The notes under the pieces were generated by a model. The model was given only the letters and a program-made list of their open reading frames with translations, made no database searches and was not told the origin of the DNA. A DNA stretch of 31,871 bases from JAVKBW01 sp964352715 (GTDB taxonomy: Bacteria > Pseudomonadota > Alphaproteobacteria > UBA8366 > Aestuariispiraceae). The stretch is from the NCBI GenBank assembly GCA_964352715.1, contig CAYGSU010000048.1, positions 1 to 31,871 of the forward strand, written 5' to 3'. Both the position numbers and the translations under genes were made by a program. Positions within the stretch are counted from its first letter, which is position 1. Every line of letters starts with the position of its first letter. Below are positions 7,626-15,460 of the stretch, one piece after another.

Positions 7626-8786
7626 CTACCGGTGCACCACGAAGGCCTCGTCAAGAAACCACAAACCGCCATTCTTGCGTAACACATCAGCGGTTACTTC
7701 AAGAAATTCACCTTGCCGCATCGCCTCGGTCAGGCGGGCGTCTTCAATCTGTGCGACATACACGGCGGCATTCCAGGCAGCAAGCAGGGTCGATGTACCG
7801 ATGCTGCTGCCCAGTTCATTTGGCATGGCGTGCAGGTTGTACCGAAACAGGGCTCCGTCACTCGGGTTTTCAAGAAACCGGAAGTCGGTCCCGTCGTTCT
7901 TCAGGCTTTTCCGCAGTTCATCGACCAGCAAAGGCGCAGGTGTTTCGAAAGGGTGCTCATCGGGCCAGATCCGGTTGACGATTTCCATGCCTGGGTCACG
8001 CCCGGTCGATTGCACAACGATCATCCGTCCGCCCTTGCGCAGACAGCGGGCCAGCGGCGCAAGAATTTTGTTTACCTTGAACGAGGCCGGTTGCCGGGCC
8101 CGGTAGGGCTGACTAGCCATCACCAGATCGTATGAGCCGGGGCTGGTAGGGCCTTCGCCGATACAGTCCTCCTGGCGCGGGATCACCCGGTCCAGCAGAA
8201 ACTTGTGATCTTCGCGGTACAGCACCATCACCGATGGATTGACGTAATGCGGGTTGCCGGTCTTTTCGCTGACCCGTGTTTGCCAGCCTTCCGTCAGTGT
8301 GGGTTGCAGCGCCTTGATCTGCTCGTCGAATTCATGCGCAGTGGTACCCTTTAACGGCACGTCATACCAGTTCAGGCGGGCGATTTCCTCCGGCCGGGCC
8401 GGTCGAAGATGCGGGGCATCAGCATAATACAGGTTGGACATGACGAACACGGTTTCCGGATGTTCGCAAAACCGGTCCGCCATCTTGTCGAGGCTGAGTC
8501 GCACATCTTCCAGGCTGATTTCCTTTCCGACGACCAGAAATGGCGTGGTCGGGTGCCGGCAGTGCAGTTCACGCATCACAAGCGTCAGAACGCTGGCATC
8601 GCCCATGCCGGCGTCGAACACCTTCAAGGCCGGTTGCGACGGCTTGATATGCTTGATTTCTTTTCCGACCCGATCGGCAACCGCCCATTTTTCAGAACAG
8701 GTTGTCACGAACAGCAGATACTTTTCCCGGTTGTCAAAGAACCGGAACGCTTCTGTCGACGCTTGTGCTTTGTCCATTTCAGACAT
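7626..8786 (-). CDS. conserved protein with SAM-methyltransferase-like core, function unknown
   Basis: The 386-residue product resembles a class I SAM-dependent methyltransferase: motif I VFDAGMGDAS (about 56-65), an acidic residue after the next strand (VVGKEISLED), and SYDLVMASQPYR (about 218-229) followed by LRKGGRMIVV, the usual motif IV/post-motif order. The substrate is unknown, and an inserted region (about 120-215) separates the halves. The open frame continues upstream to 8978 but would then run through the glnA terminator hairpin, so ATG 8786 (or 8777) is more likely. GGAG lies about 10 nt before it. The gene is downstream of and parallel to glnA but separated by that terminator. 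Confidence 0.68.
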   Translation of the reverse strand: MSEMDKAQASTEAFRFFDNREKYLLFVTTCSEKWAVADRVGKEIKHIKPSQPALKVFDAGMGDASVLTLVMRELHCRHPTTPFLVVGKEISLEDVRLSLDKMADRFCEHPETVFVMSNLYYADAPHLRPARPEEIARLNWYDVPLKGTTAHEFDEQIKALQPTLTEGWQTRVSEKTGNPHYVNPSVMVLYREDHKFLLDRVIPRQEDCIGEGPTSPGSYDLVMASQPYRARQPASFKVNKILAPLARCLRKGGRMIVVQSTGRDPGMEIVNRIWPDEHPFETPAPLLVDELRKSLKNDGTDFRFLENPSDGALFRYNLHAMPNELGSSIGTSTLLAAWNAAVYVAQIEDARLTEAMRQGEFLEVTADVLRKNGGLWFLDEAFVVHR

Positions 8787-8854
8787 GCGGGCCTGCTCCA
8801 GCGCATCGGATCGGTAGGGACCAGAACCATAGCGCGAAGCCGTTGGGGAGGCGA

Positions 8855-8886
8855 ACAAGAAAAGGGCCCGGCATTGCCGGGCCCTT
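8855..8886 (-). terminator. intrinsic terminator of glnA
   Basis: A near-perfect inverted repeat, AAGGGCCCGGCA at 8862-8873 and its complement at 8875-8886, forms a very stable GC-rich hairpin. On the minus strand it is followed by TTTTCTTGTT. It lies 22 bp beyond the glnA stop codon. Confidence 0.88.
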
Positions 8887-8908
8887 CCCAATTCCGTTAC
8901 CTGACAGA

Positions 8909-10318
8909 TCAGGAGGAATAGTACATCGCAAATTCCATCGGGTGCGTTGTGTGCTCGACCTTGTAGACTTCTTCCCATTTCAGGTCGAGATAGGCGTCGA
9001 TCATGCCGTCGGTCATGACGTCGCCCTTGGTCAGGAAGCCGCGATCCGCATCCAGGCTTTCAAGCGCTTCGCGCAGGGAGCCGCAGACGGTCGGGACGCT
9101 GGCCAGTTCTTCCGGAGGAAGATCGTACAGGTCCTTGTCCATCGGTTCGCCGGGATGGATCTTGTTTTCGATACCGTCGAGCCCGGCCATCATCATGGCC
9201 GTGTAGGCCAGATACGGGTTGGCCGTCGCGTCCGGGAAGCGCACTTCAACGCGCTTGCCCTTCGGGCTCGCCACATACGGGATACGGCAGGAAGCCGAGC
9301 GGTTGCGGGCGGAATAGGCCAGCAGGACCGGGGCTTCAAAGCCGGGGATCAGCCGCTTGTAGCTGTTGGTCGACGGGTTGGTGAAGGCATTGATAGCCTT
9401 GGCGTGCTTGATAATGCCACCGATGTAGTAGAGGCACATTTCCGACAGATCGGCATACCCGGATCCGGCGAAAAGCGGCTTGCCGTCTTTCCACAGAGAC
9501 TGGTGAACATGCATGCCCGAACCGTTGTCGCCGATGATCGGCTTCGGCATGAAGGTTGCCGTCTTGCCATAGGCATGAGCGACCATGTGGACGACATACT
9601 TGTACTTCTGCATGGCGTCGGCCATTTCGATCAGCGTGCCGAACTTCATGCCCAGTTCATGCTGCGACGGGGCGACTTCATGGTGGTGCTTTTCCATGTT
9701 GATGCCCATTTCGGTCATCACCGTCACCATTTCGGCGCGAAGATCGGTACCGCTGTCGACCGGTGGAACCGGGAAATAGCCGCCCTTCGGACCCGGACGG
9801 TGGCCGAAGTTGCCTTCTTCAAATTCCGAGCCGCTGTTATACGGGCCTTCTTCGGAGTCGATCCTGTAGCCCATGTTGTTCTGTTCGATGTTCCACCGAA
9901 CGTCGTCAAACACGAAAAATTCGGCTTCAGGACCGAAATAGGCGGTGTCGGCGATGCCGGCGGATGCCGCATAGGCAAGCGCCTTCTTGGCGATCGACCG
10001 CGGGTCGCGGTCATAGGGCTGGCCGGTCGAGGGTTCGATGATGTCGCAGAACAGGATAAGCTGCGGCTGCGCCGTGAACGGGTCGATACAGGCGGTCGAC
10101 GGATCCGGCATCAGGATCATGTCGCTTTCGTTGATCGCTTTCCAGCCGGCGATCGACGAGCCGTCGAACATGATACCGTCCTTGAAGATTTCCTCGTCGA
10201 TCGTGGAAATATGCTGCGCGGTGTGCTGCCACTTGCCGCGCGGGTCCGTGAACCGGAAGTCGACGTATTTAACGTCGTTTTCCTCGATCATCTTCATCAC
10301 ATTGCTGGCGTCTGACAT
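8909..10318 (-). CDS. glnA: glutamine synthetase type I
   Basis: This is a full-length 469-residue GSI-beta enzyme that makes glutamine from glutamate, ammonia and ATP as a dodecamer in the cytoplasm. Visible features include the FTDPRGKW start region, MFDGSSIAGW, the GPEAEFF metal site, HHEVAPSQHELG, the NGSGMHVHQSL ATP-site segment, NRSASCRIP and the adenylylation loop DLYDLPPEE with target Tyr398. That Tyr shows it is likely controlled by adenylylation through GlnE, with PII. ATG 10318 follows a strong AAGGAGAG. It is the second gene of a glnB-glnA unit, 75 bp behind glnB, with a terminator just after it. Confidence 0.98.
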   Translation of the reverse strand: MSDASNVMKMIEENDVKYVDFRFTDPRGKWQHTAQHISTIDEEIFKDGIMFDGSSIAGWKAINESDMILMPDPSTACIDPFTAQPQLILFCDIIEPSTGQPYDRDPRSIAKKALAYAASAGIADTAYFGPEAEFFVFDDVRWNIEQNNMGYRIDSEEGPYNSGSEFEEGNFGHRPGPKGGYFPVPPVDSGTDLRAEMVTVMTEMGINMEKHHHEVAPSQHELGMKFGTLIEMADAMQKYKYVVHMVAHAYGKTATFMPKPIIGDNGSGMHVHQSLWKDGKPLFAGSGYADLSEMCLYYIGGIIKHAKAINAFTNPSTNSYKRLIPGFEAPVLLAYSARNRSASCRIPYVASPKGKRVEVRFPDATANPYLAYTAMMMAGLDGIENKIHPGEPMDKDLYDLPPEELASVPTVCGSLREALESLDADRGFLTKGDVMTDGMIDAYLDLKWEEVYKVEHTTHPMEFAMYYSS

Positions 10319-10393
10319 GGGATACTCTCTCCTTAGATTGCTTAGGGTAAGCTATTGTTGTTTCGGCCCTGCCGAAGCGGCACGACGTCCTGA

Positions 10394-10732
10394 CTAGACC
10401 GCGTCCGGCCCCCGTTCACCGGTGCGGATTCGGATAACTTCTTCGATGCTTGAAACGAAAATCTTGCCGTCGCCGATCCGGCCGGTCTGGGCGGCATTCT
10501 GGATCGCCTCGACAGCACGCTCCGTGAGACCGTCCTCGAGGATGATCTCGAGTTTCACCTTCGGGAGAAAATCGACAACGTATTCGGCGCCGCGATACAG
10601 TTCAGTATGACCTTTCTGTCTGCCGAAACCCTTGGCTTCGGTTACAGTAATGCCCTGAATGCCAATTTCGTGCAGCGCTTCCTTAACTTCATCCAGTTTG
10701 AATGGCTTGATGACGGCTTCGATCTTTTTCAC
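10394..10732 (-). CDS. glnB: nitrogen regulatory protein PII
   Basis: The 112-residue PII trimer subunit senses 2-oxoglutarate, ATP/ADP and glutamine status and passes this to GlnE, NtrB and other targets. The T-loop GRQKGHTELYRGAEYVVDF with Tyr51 (uridylylation site) and the C-terminal ATP-site segment IRIRTGERG are intact. GlnB rather than GlnK is supported by linkage to glnA and not to amtB. Translation begins at GTG 10732, with AAGGAAC seven to nine bases upstream. A sigma-54 promoter about 100-115 bp upstream fits nitrogen control of the glnB-glnA unit. Confidence 0.97.
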   Translation of the reverse strand: MKKIEAVIKPFKLDEVKEALHEIGIQGITVTEAKGFGRQKGHTELYRGAEYVVDFLPKVKLEIILEDGLTERAVEAIQNAAQTGRIGDGKIFVSSIEEVIRIRTGERGPDAV

Positions 10733-10832
10733 GGTCTGGTTCCTTGCCCTGCACCCGGACCGACGCCATCCCCGTTACACGCGAAGGCTGGCAGTCGTTC
10801 ATGGGTGGTGTTGACTGTTCAGGGTTCCGAAT

Positions 10833-10849
10833 AGCATGTGCCGTGCCAG
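10833..10849 (-). promoter_or_regulatory. sigma-54 (RpoN) promoter of glnB-glnA
   Basis: The minus strand reads CTGGCACGGCACATGCT. This matches the RpoN consensus YTGGCACGrNNNTTGCW at every defined base except one (A for T in TTGC), and the essential GG (-24) and GC (-12) are at the exact 12-bp offset. It lies about 100 bp before the glnB GTG. A sigma-54 promoter before glnBA is known in other alphaproteobacteria. I did not find a convincing NtrC palindrome upstream. Confidence 0.8.
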
Positions 10850-10969
10850 TTCAATTGGCGAATTAATATCAATGAAAACAATGGATTATGAGAGTTGGCA
10901 AAATAGCGCCCGGATGCGGAATGCTTTATTAATGAACACTTGCTTAATTATTATGCAATCGCAGTGCTA

Positions 10970-12163
10970 TTAAAGAGCATTCAGATGGTCGCGAATCCGG
11001 GAAACGGCTTCTTCAATCCGCTCGAGACTGTTGGCGTAGGAAAACCGCACAAAGCCCTCTCCATTCGCACCGAAGCCCGATCCGGCCAGCGTCGCGACAC
11101 CGCAAGTTTCGATCAGGTCGGTCTGAAACTGCGACGCGGTCAGGCCGGTACCTTTTACCGAGGGAAAGGCATAGAACGCGCCCCGGCTTTCCGCACAGGC
11201 AAGACCGGGCAGGGTGTTCAGGGCCGGGATCAGGTATCGCCGACGCTCGTCGAACGCCTGTCGCATGGTTTCGACACAGTCCTGCGGACCGGTCAGGGCG
11301 GCCATGCCTGCATACTGGGCCGGTGCGTTGACACAGGAAAAACTGTTCACCGATAGCCGCGTTACGGCGCTCATCCAGGCTTGCGGCCAGACCGCATACC
11401 CCATCCGCCAGCCGGTCATGGCATAGGCCTTTGACCACCCGTCCAGCAGGATCAGCCGGTCGGCAATCGACGGATAGGACAGCAGGGAGGTGTGTTCCGC
11501 ACCGTCATAGACCAGATGACCGTAGATCTCGTCAGACAGGATGGCGATATCCGATCGGTCTTCCAGACCGGCAACCAGCCGATCGATTTCCTGTTTCGGG
11601 GTAACGCCGCCGGTCGGATTGCCGGGGCTGTTCAGGATCACCAGACGGGTCCGGCTGGTTGTTCTGCCGAGAACGGCATCGGCCTTCATGGCGAATCCGT
11701 CCGCCGCCCCGACGGGGTAGGGGACGGGTGTTGCGCCGGTATAGGCGATCATCGACCGGTAGATCGGGAATCCGGGATCGGGATAGAGGATTTCGACACC
11801 CGGTTCGCCGCATAACAGGATCGCCTGATGCATGGTGACCTTGCCGCCGGGCACGATGGTCACCCGGCCCGGCGAGACCTCGACGCCATACCGACGGTGC
11901 AGGTCGGCGGCGACGGCGTCGCGCACAGCCGGAATACCTTCCGGCGCGGTATAGCCATGGTGACCGTCCTGCATCGCCTTGATGCCGGCCTCGACGATAT
12001 GCGGCGGGGTCGGGAAGTCCGGCTGGCCGATTCCCAGATTGATGATATCGCGACCCTCGGCCGCCAGTTGGGCGGCACGGGCGGAAACCGCAAAGGCGCT
12101 TTCCGTCGCCAGACGGTCGGCGGCGGCAACAGGCATAGCGGACGTTTTAGGGGCTGAAACCAT
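10970..12163 (-). CDS. PLP-dependent class I aminotransferase
   Basis: This 397-residue fold-type I aminotransferase resembles the aspartate/aromatic aminotransferase I-gamma group. Key residues are visible: GIGQPDFPTPPHI near the N-terminus, YTAPEGIPAVRDAVA, Asn182 in NSPGNPTGG, Asp211 and Tyr214 in LSDEIYGHLVY, the PLP lysine Lys245 in DGWSKAYAMTGWRMGY, and the distal FVRFSYANS with the carboxylate-binding Arg. It transfers amino groups between an amino acid and 2-oxoglutarate or a similar keto acid; the amino acid cannot be read from sequence. It lies upstream of glnB on the same strand but 237 bp away, with the RpoN promoter between. Either Met1 or Met10 (12136) could be the start; neither has a clear ribosome site. 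Confidence 0.9.
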   Translation of the reverse strand: MVSAPKTSAMPVAAADRLATESAFAVSARAAQLAAEGRDIINLGIGQPDFPTPPHIVEAGIKAMQDGHHGYTAPEGIPAVRDAVAADLHRRYGVEVSPGRVTIVPGGKVTMHQAILLCGEPGVEILYPDPGFPIYRSMIAYTGATPVPYPVGAADGFAMKADAVLGRTTSRTRLVILNSPGNPTGGVTPKQEIDRLVAGLEDRSDIAILSDEIYGHLVYDGAEHTSLLSYPSIADRLILLDGWSKAYAMTGWRMGYAVWPQAWMSAVTRLSVNSFSCVNAPAQYAGMAALTGPQDCVETMRQAFDERRRYLIPALNTLPGLACAESRGAFYAFPSVKGTGLTASQFQTDLIETCGVATLAGSGFGANGEGFVRFSYANSLERIEEAVSRIRDHLNAL

Positions 12164-12212
12164 CCTGCCGTTTTATCGACCGGAAAGCCGCGCGGCAATG
12201 GCCGTGGATTGC

Positions 12213-12241
12213 TTGACGGGTGTTGGCTGAAAGCGTACAAG
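12213..12241 (+). promoter_or_regulatory. putative tRNA-His promoter
   Basis: TTGACG (12213-12218), a 17-bp spacer and TACAAG (12236-12241) lie about 27 bp before the tRNA. The -35 sits in the context ATTGCTTGAC, which is repeated exactly before tRNA-Asp. Confidence 0.55.
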
Positions 12242-12268
12242 CCCGGCTGCGTTTTCATGGACGCGACG

Positions 12269-12345
12269 GTGGCTGTAGTTCAGCTGGTTAGAACGCTAGA
12301 TTGTGATTCTAGAGGTCGTGGGTTCAAGTCCCATCAGCCACCCCA
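12269..12345 (+). tRNA. tRNA-His (anticodon GTG)
   Basis: The cloverleaf folds fully: acceptor GTGGCTG with CAGCCAC, D stem GTTC/GAAC, anticodon stem CTAGA/TCTAG with GTG at 12303-12305, and T arm with TTCAAGT. CCA is encoded (12343-12345). The base before the acceptor is G (12268) and the discriminator is C (12342), the standard histidine identity pair. In the mature tRNA the G at 12268 would be kept as G(-1). Confidence 0.97.
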
Positions 12346-12373
12346 TCTTCCTTATGTGTTGTCCTCAAATGCC

Positions 12374-13573
12374 TCAGCCTTCGACGGCCTGGCCGAACAC
12401 GACGATCAGAATACCGAGAACGGCAAGGCCGCTGAACAGGGCACAGCGGGGCAGGGAGCCCGCACGCCAGGCTGTCAGGGCGGCGATGGCGGCCTGTATC
12501 GCGTAATAGGCAGCGAAAGCGCGTGAAGCGTAGCTGATGATGTCGAAAACATCTGCGGTCCATGTCAGCACAAGGCCGATGGCTGTCAGCAGGGCATAAG
12601 CCATGCGCGGCGACATTCTGTCGGCCGTCAATTCATTGAACAATCCGCCAGCACCGCTTGTATCGGCAACCGCGGCACTGAACTGCGCCGCCAGGGCGGC
12701 AGCCACCAGCATGCCCGGCAGAATGGGCGCGACAATCGCCATCATGTCGACAATCGCCGTTTCCGTGAGTTTCAGTTCGCCGGGCTCGAACACATAGGCC
12801 AGCAGCAGGATATAGAGCATGTATATCGCGGCAGAGAGAAACTGTGCCCAGCGCATCGACCGGATGCAGGTTTTGACGTCGTAGTTTTTCAACAGGTAGC
12901 GCGATGTCTCGAAGCCCTGAACCGTCACGATCAGACCGAACGCCATTGTTACCGCCGACCAGCCGGTCTGTTTCACCGGATTCAGGATCAGATCGGTTTC
13001 AGAAGCCTGTTTATAGAAGTAGAAGGTCAGCCCCATCAGCAGTCCGGCGATCACCGCAAGCTTTATGGAAACGGCAATATATTCCATCCGTTCGAGCGAC
13101 CTGAACCCACGGGTCCAGCCAACGAAAAGGATCAGGATGAAGATCGCCGATGTCAGAAGCTGGGCATGGGCGCGGTCATCGACCGAGGTCAGGCTGACGC
13201 CGAAGGCCCCGAACAGGTTCAGGTAATACGCCACCGAAATGATATAGGCGAAACCCAGTGCCCAGGAAGAGACGGTTTCCAGACTGTTCAGCAGTGCCTG
13301 TTCATGCCGGCCGGATGCGGAAATGAATGTCATGTTGTAGCGGATCGCCATGCCGTATCCGAACGAGACAATGCAGAGCGCGGCCATGATCAGCGGCGCG
13401 TATTTTCCATAGGCGCTATCGAGGATCGGTCCCAGAACCAGAAAACCGCTGCCGATGATCGAGGCGAGCGGCGTCACCATTGCCTGCCATGTCGTCGATC
13501 GGTGTAACGGGCGCGACCACAGCACCAGCGCAGCCAGGGTAACGGCTGCGATGATGGCGATATCCAGACTCAT
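12374..13573 (-). CDS. APC-superfamily-like multi-spanning permease, substrate unknown
   Basis: The 399-residue protein is almost wholly hydrophobic, with about ten to twelve predicted membrane helices. The first helix is at the N-terminus (IAIIAAVTLAALVLW), followed by TPLASIIGSGFLVLGPI, which resembles the first unwound helix of amino-acid/polyamine/organocation (APC) transporters. GLIVTVQGFETSRYLL (about residue 212-227) fits the sixth helix of such proteins. I infer a cytoplasmic-membrane transporter, perhaps for an amino acid or related compound, but the family match is weak and no substrate genes adjoin. ATG 13573 lacks a clear ribosome site. The gene is divergent from the oxidoreductase gene and converges on tRNA-His. 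Confidence 0.7.
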   Translation of the reverse strand: MSLDIAIIAAVTLAALVLWSRPLHRSTTWQAMVTPLASIIGSGFLVLGPILDSAYGKYAPLIMAALCIVSFGYGMAIRYNMTFISASGRHEQALLNSLETVSSWALGFAYIISVAYYLNLFGAFGVSLTSVDDRAHAQLLTSAIFILILFVGWTRGFRSLERMEYIAVSIKLAVIAGLLMGLTFYFYKQASETDLILNPVKQTGWSAVTMAFGLIVTVQGFETSRYLLKNYDVKTCIRSMRWAQFLSAAIYMLYILLLAYVFEPGELKLTETAIVDMMAIVAPILPGMLVAAALAAQFSAAVADTSGAGGLFNELTADRMSPRMAYALLTAIGLVLTWTADVFDIISYASRAFAAYYAIQAAIAALTAWRAGSLPRCALFSGLAVLGILIVVFGQAVEG

Positions 13574-13720
13574 GGCGATGCCGTTTTCATGCGGTATCCG
13601 GAATAGGATGTATTCGGTAACAGGTGTGTTGGGCGATATTCGTTTTTATTGGTCACCATTCATTGATACTAAAGCCCCAGCACGTTTCAATCATGAAATC
13701 GATACGGGAGAACAGCATTG

Positions 13721-14725
13721 ATGAAAGCCGTCGGCTACACGAAGAGCCTGCCGCTGACCGAGAGCAAGGCGCTTGAAGATATCGAAGTTCCGAAGCCGAA
13801 AATCGGCAGCAACGATCTGCTGGTTCGGATCGAGGCTGTCTCTGTAAATCCGGTCGATGTGAAGGTGCGGATGCGCAAGGAGCCGGAAACCGGGCATGCG
13901 ATTCTGGGCTTCGACGCCGCCGGTATTGTCGAGGAAACCGGCGATGCCGTCACCGGGTTTTCCAAGGGAGACAAGGTATTCTACGCCGGCGACATCACCC
14001 GGCCCGGCACGAATGCGCAGTATCATGCGGTCGATGCCCGGCTGGTCGGTCGCCACCCGGAATCGCTGTCGGCAACTGATGCGGCCTCACTGCCGCTTAC
14101 ATCGATCACCGCCTGGGAAATGCTGTTCGACTGTTTCAAGCTGAAGGAAGGTGCAGGGGCGGGAGAGACGATCCTGATTATTGGCGGGGCAGGCGGTGTC
14201 GGATCGATCCTGATTCAGCTCGTCAAGGCCTTGACTGGCCTTCGTGTTATCGCAACGGCGTCTCGGCCGGAGACACGGGACTGGTGCATGGACATGGGCG
14301 CGGATGATGTTGTCGATCATTCCCAACCGCTGGAAAAGGAAATGGCGCGGCTTGGTATTGAGCCTCGTTATGTGGCGGCGCTGACGCGCACCGCCGACCA
14401 TTTCGACAGCATTGTGCAATTGATCAAACCGCGCGGCGAATTGTGCGTCATCGACGATCCGGGCACAGTGAATGTCGCGCCGATGAAGCAGAAGGCGCTT
14501 TCGTTCCACTGGGAATTCATGTTCGCCCGGTCGATGTTCCAGACCGAGGACCAGAAGGTGCAGTCGGATCTTTTGAACCGGGTCGCAGAACTGGTCGATC
14601 AGGGTCGCGTCAGGTCAACCACCCAGCGCACCCTGCCGCCACTGACCGCTGCGACGCTGAGAGAAGCGCACGAAATTCAGGAAAGCGGCACGGCCATCGG
14701 CAAAACAGTTCTGCCGGTGGAATAA
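13721..14725 (+). CDS. zinc-type alcohol dehydrogenase-like / quinone oxidoreductase family protein
   Basis: The 334-residue cytoplasmic protein belongs to the medium-chain dehydrogenase/reductase superfamily, quinone reductase-like branch. It shows the N-terminal GroES-like half (VNPVDVKVR, GFDAAGIVEETGDAVTGFSKGDKV) and the Rossmann half with nucleotide-binding IIGGAGGVGSILIQL. It lacks the catalytic-zinc cysteine and histidine pattern of true alcohol dehydrogenases, so despite the usual database name it is probably an NADPH-dependent, zinc-free reductase of quinones or enones. ATG 13721 is preferred to TTG 13718; GGGAG lies about ten bases upstream. It is divergent from the permease gene over a 147-bp gap and stands alone. 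Confidence 0.88.
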   Translation: MKAVGYTKSLPLTESKALEDIEVPKPKIGSNDLLVRIEAVSVNPVDVKVRMRKEPETGHAILGFDAAGIVEETGDAVTGFSKGDKVFYAGDITRPGTNAQYHAVDARLVGRHPESLSATDAASLPLTSITAWEMLFDCFKLKEGAGAGETILIIGGAGGVGSILIQLVKALTGLRVIATASRPETRDWCMDMGADDVVDHSQPLEKEMARLGIEPRYVAALTRTADHFDSIVQLIKPRGELCVIDDPGTVNVAPMKQKALSFHWEFMFARSMFQTEDQKVQSDLLNRVAELVDQGRVRSTTQRTLPPLTAATLREAHEIQESGTAIGKTVLPVE

Positions 14726-14743
14726 ACGCGTCGGATTGCAGGC

Positions 14744-14793
14744 AAAAAAGAGCGGCGAGCGCCAGCCTACCTTATTCTCATCGGCTGGCGCTC
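14744..14793 (-). terminator. intrinsic terminator of the small lipoprotein gene
   Basis: GAGCGCCAGCC (14757-14767) and its exact complement (14783-14793) form an 11-bp stem with a 15-nt loop, extended by GCGG/CCGC. On the minus strand the stem is followed by TCTTTTTTG, ending at about 14744. It lies about 100 bp beyond the lipoprotein stop and just past the oppositely oriented oxidoreductase gene, so it may insulate both. Confidence 0.65.
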
Positions 14794-14892
14794 TCCGCAA
14801 GTGCCCGAAGGGACGGGCGGTTGGTCGTTCGGTCTTGATAGAAGAGGTATGTGACAACACCGAGACCGAATTGTATCGGTTCGGTTAATTCG

Positions 14893-15399
14893 CTATCGGC
14901 CGATCAGCGCTTTTGCCAGATCGTCGATCAGCGATGTCATGACCTGTGCATTGCCGTCTCGATCACCCGGCAGTGGCGCGCCACCCCGAACGGAAGACAA
15001 CCGGCGTCCGTCGCGGCACAAGGCGATGGCAAGTGTCACGGACCTGTCTGAAGGTTCTCCTCCGCCTACTTGTCTGTGCTGACACAGGGAAATGCCTGTC
15101 AGGGCGCGGTCTGGCTGGTAGGCGACTTCGACGGTCAGATCGCCAAGTGCTCGTCTTTCCGATGAGGAAAACCGTAGCCCGCCGAGACCCGCCTTTTCAG
15201 CCTGCCCGGACAGGGCCTGCAAAAGGTAGGCATCGACAGTTGCGCCCGGGCTTGCCTGGAACACGACGGGGATCGTTGACGGTGGCCCGGAAAGGATCGC
15301 ATGCAACGCCTTGTGGCGATATTCGGTGGCGGTCTCCCCCGTTTCGTCACAACCGGTCAGCAGAACGACAGCCAGCAGCAGTGGCATCAGGTAACGCAT
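14893..15399 (-). CDS. small putative lipoprotein of unknown function
   Basis: The product is 168 residues long. It begins with a short lipoprotein signal and the lipobox LLTGC (lipidated Cys17), then a mature domain of about 150 residues with two more cysteines and no domain I recognise. Localisation to the outer or inner membrane facing the periplasm is likely. ATG 15399 is preferred over ATG 15423 because it starts the signal peptide directly and GGAG lies about ten bases before it. It is divergent from the NAD(P)HX repair gene with a 61-bp gap and has a terminator downstream. Confidence 0.66.
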   Translation of the reverse strand: MRYLMPLLLAVVLLTGCDETGETATEYRHKALHAILSGPPSTIPVVFQASPGATVDAYLLQALSGQAEKAGLGGLRFSSSERRALGDLTVEVAYQPDRALTGISLCQHRQVGGGEPSDRSVTLAIALCRDGRRLSSVRGGAPLPGDRDGNAQVMTSLIDDLAKALIGR

Positions 15400-15460
15400 C
15401 GGGGCGGGGCTCCATACCGGCATGACAAAGACCAGGATAAAGGCCTAGTATGGTGCCCTC

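Noticed and set aside
8702..10315. 537-codon open frame on the plus strand opposite glnA
   Set aside because: It mirrors glnA and runs through the glnA terminator hairpin. Codon and residue use is shadow-like.
10935..10965. Possible NtrC site (AGCACT...TTGCAT) upstream of the glnB sigma-54 promoter
   Set aside because: The arms are not complementary with the 17-bp NtrC architecture; only one half-site is plausible.
12209..12526. 105-codon plus-strand frame spanning tRNA-His
   Set aside because: It overlaps the tRNA and the end of the permease gene. The peptide is low-complexity and has no homologue I recognise.
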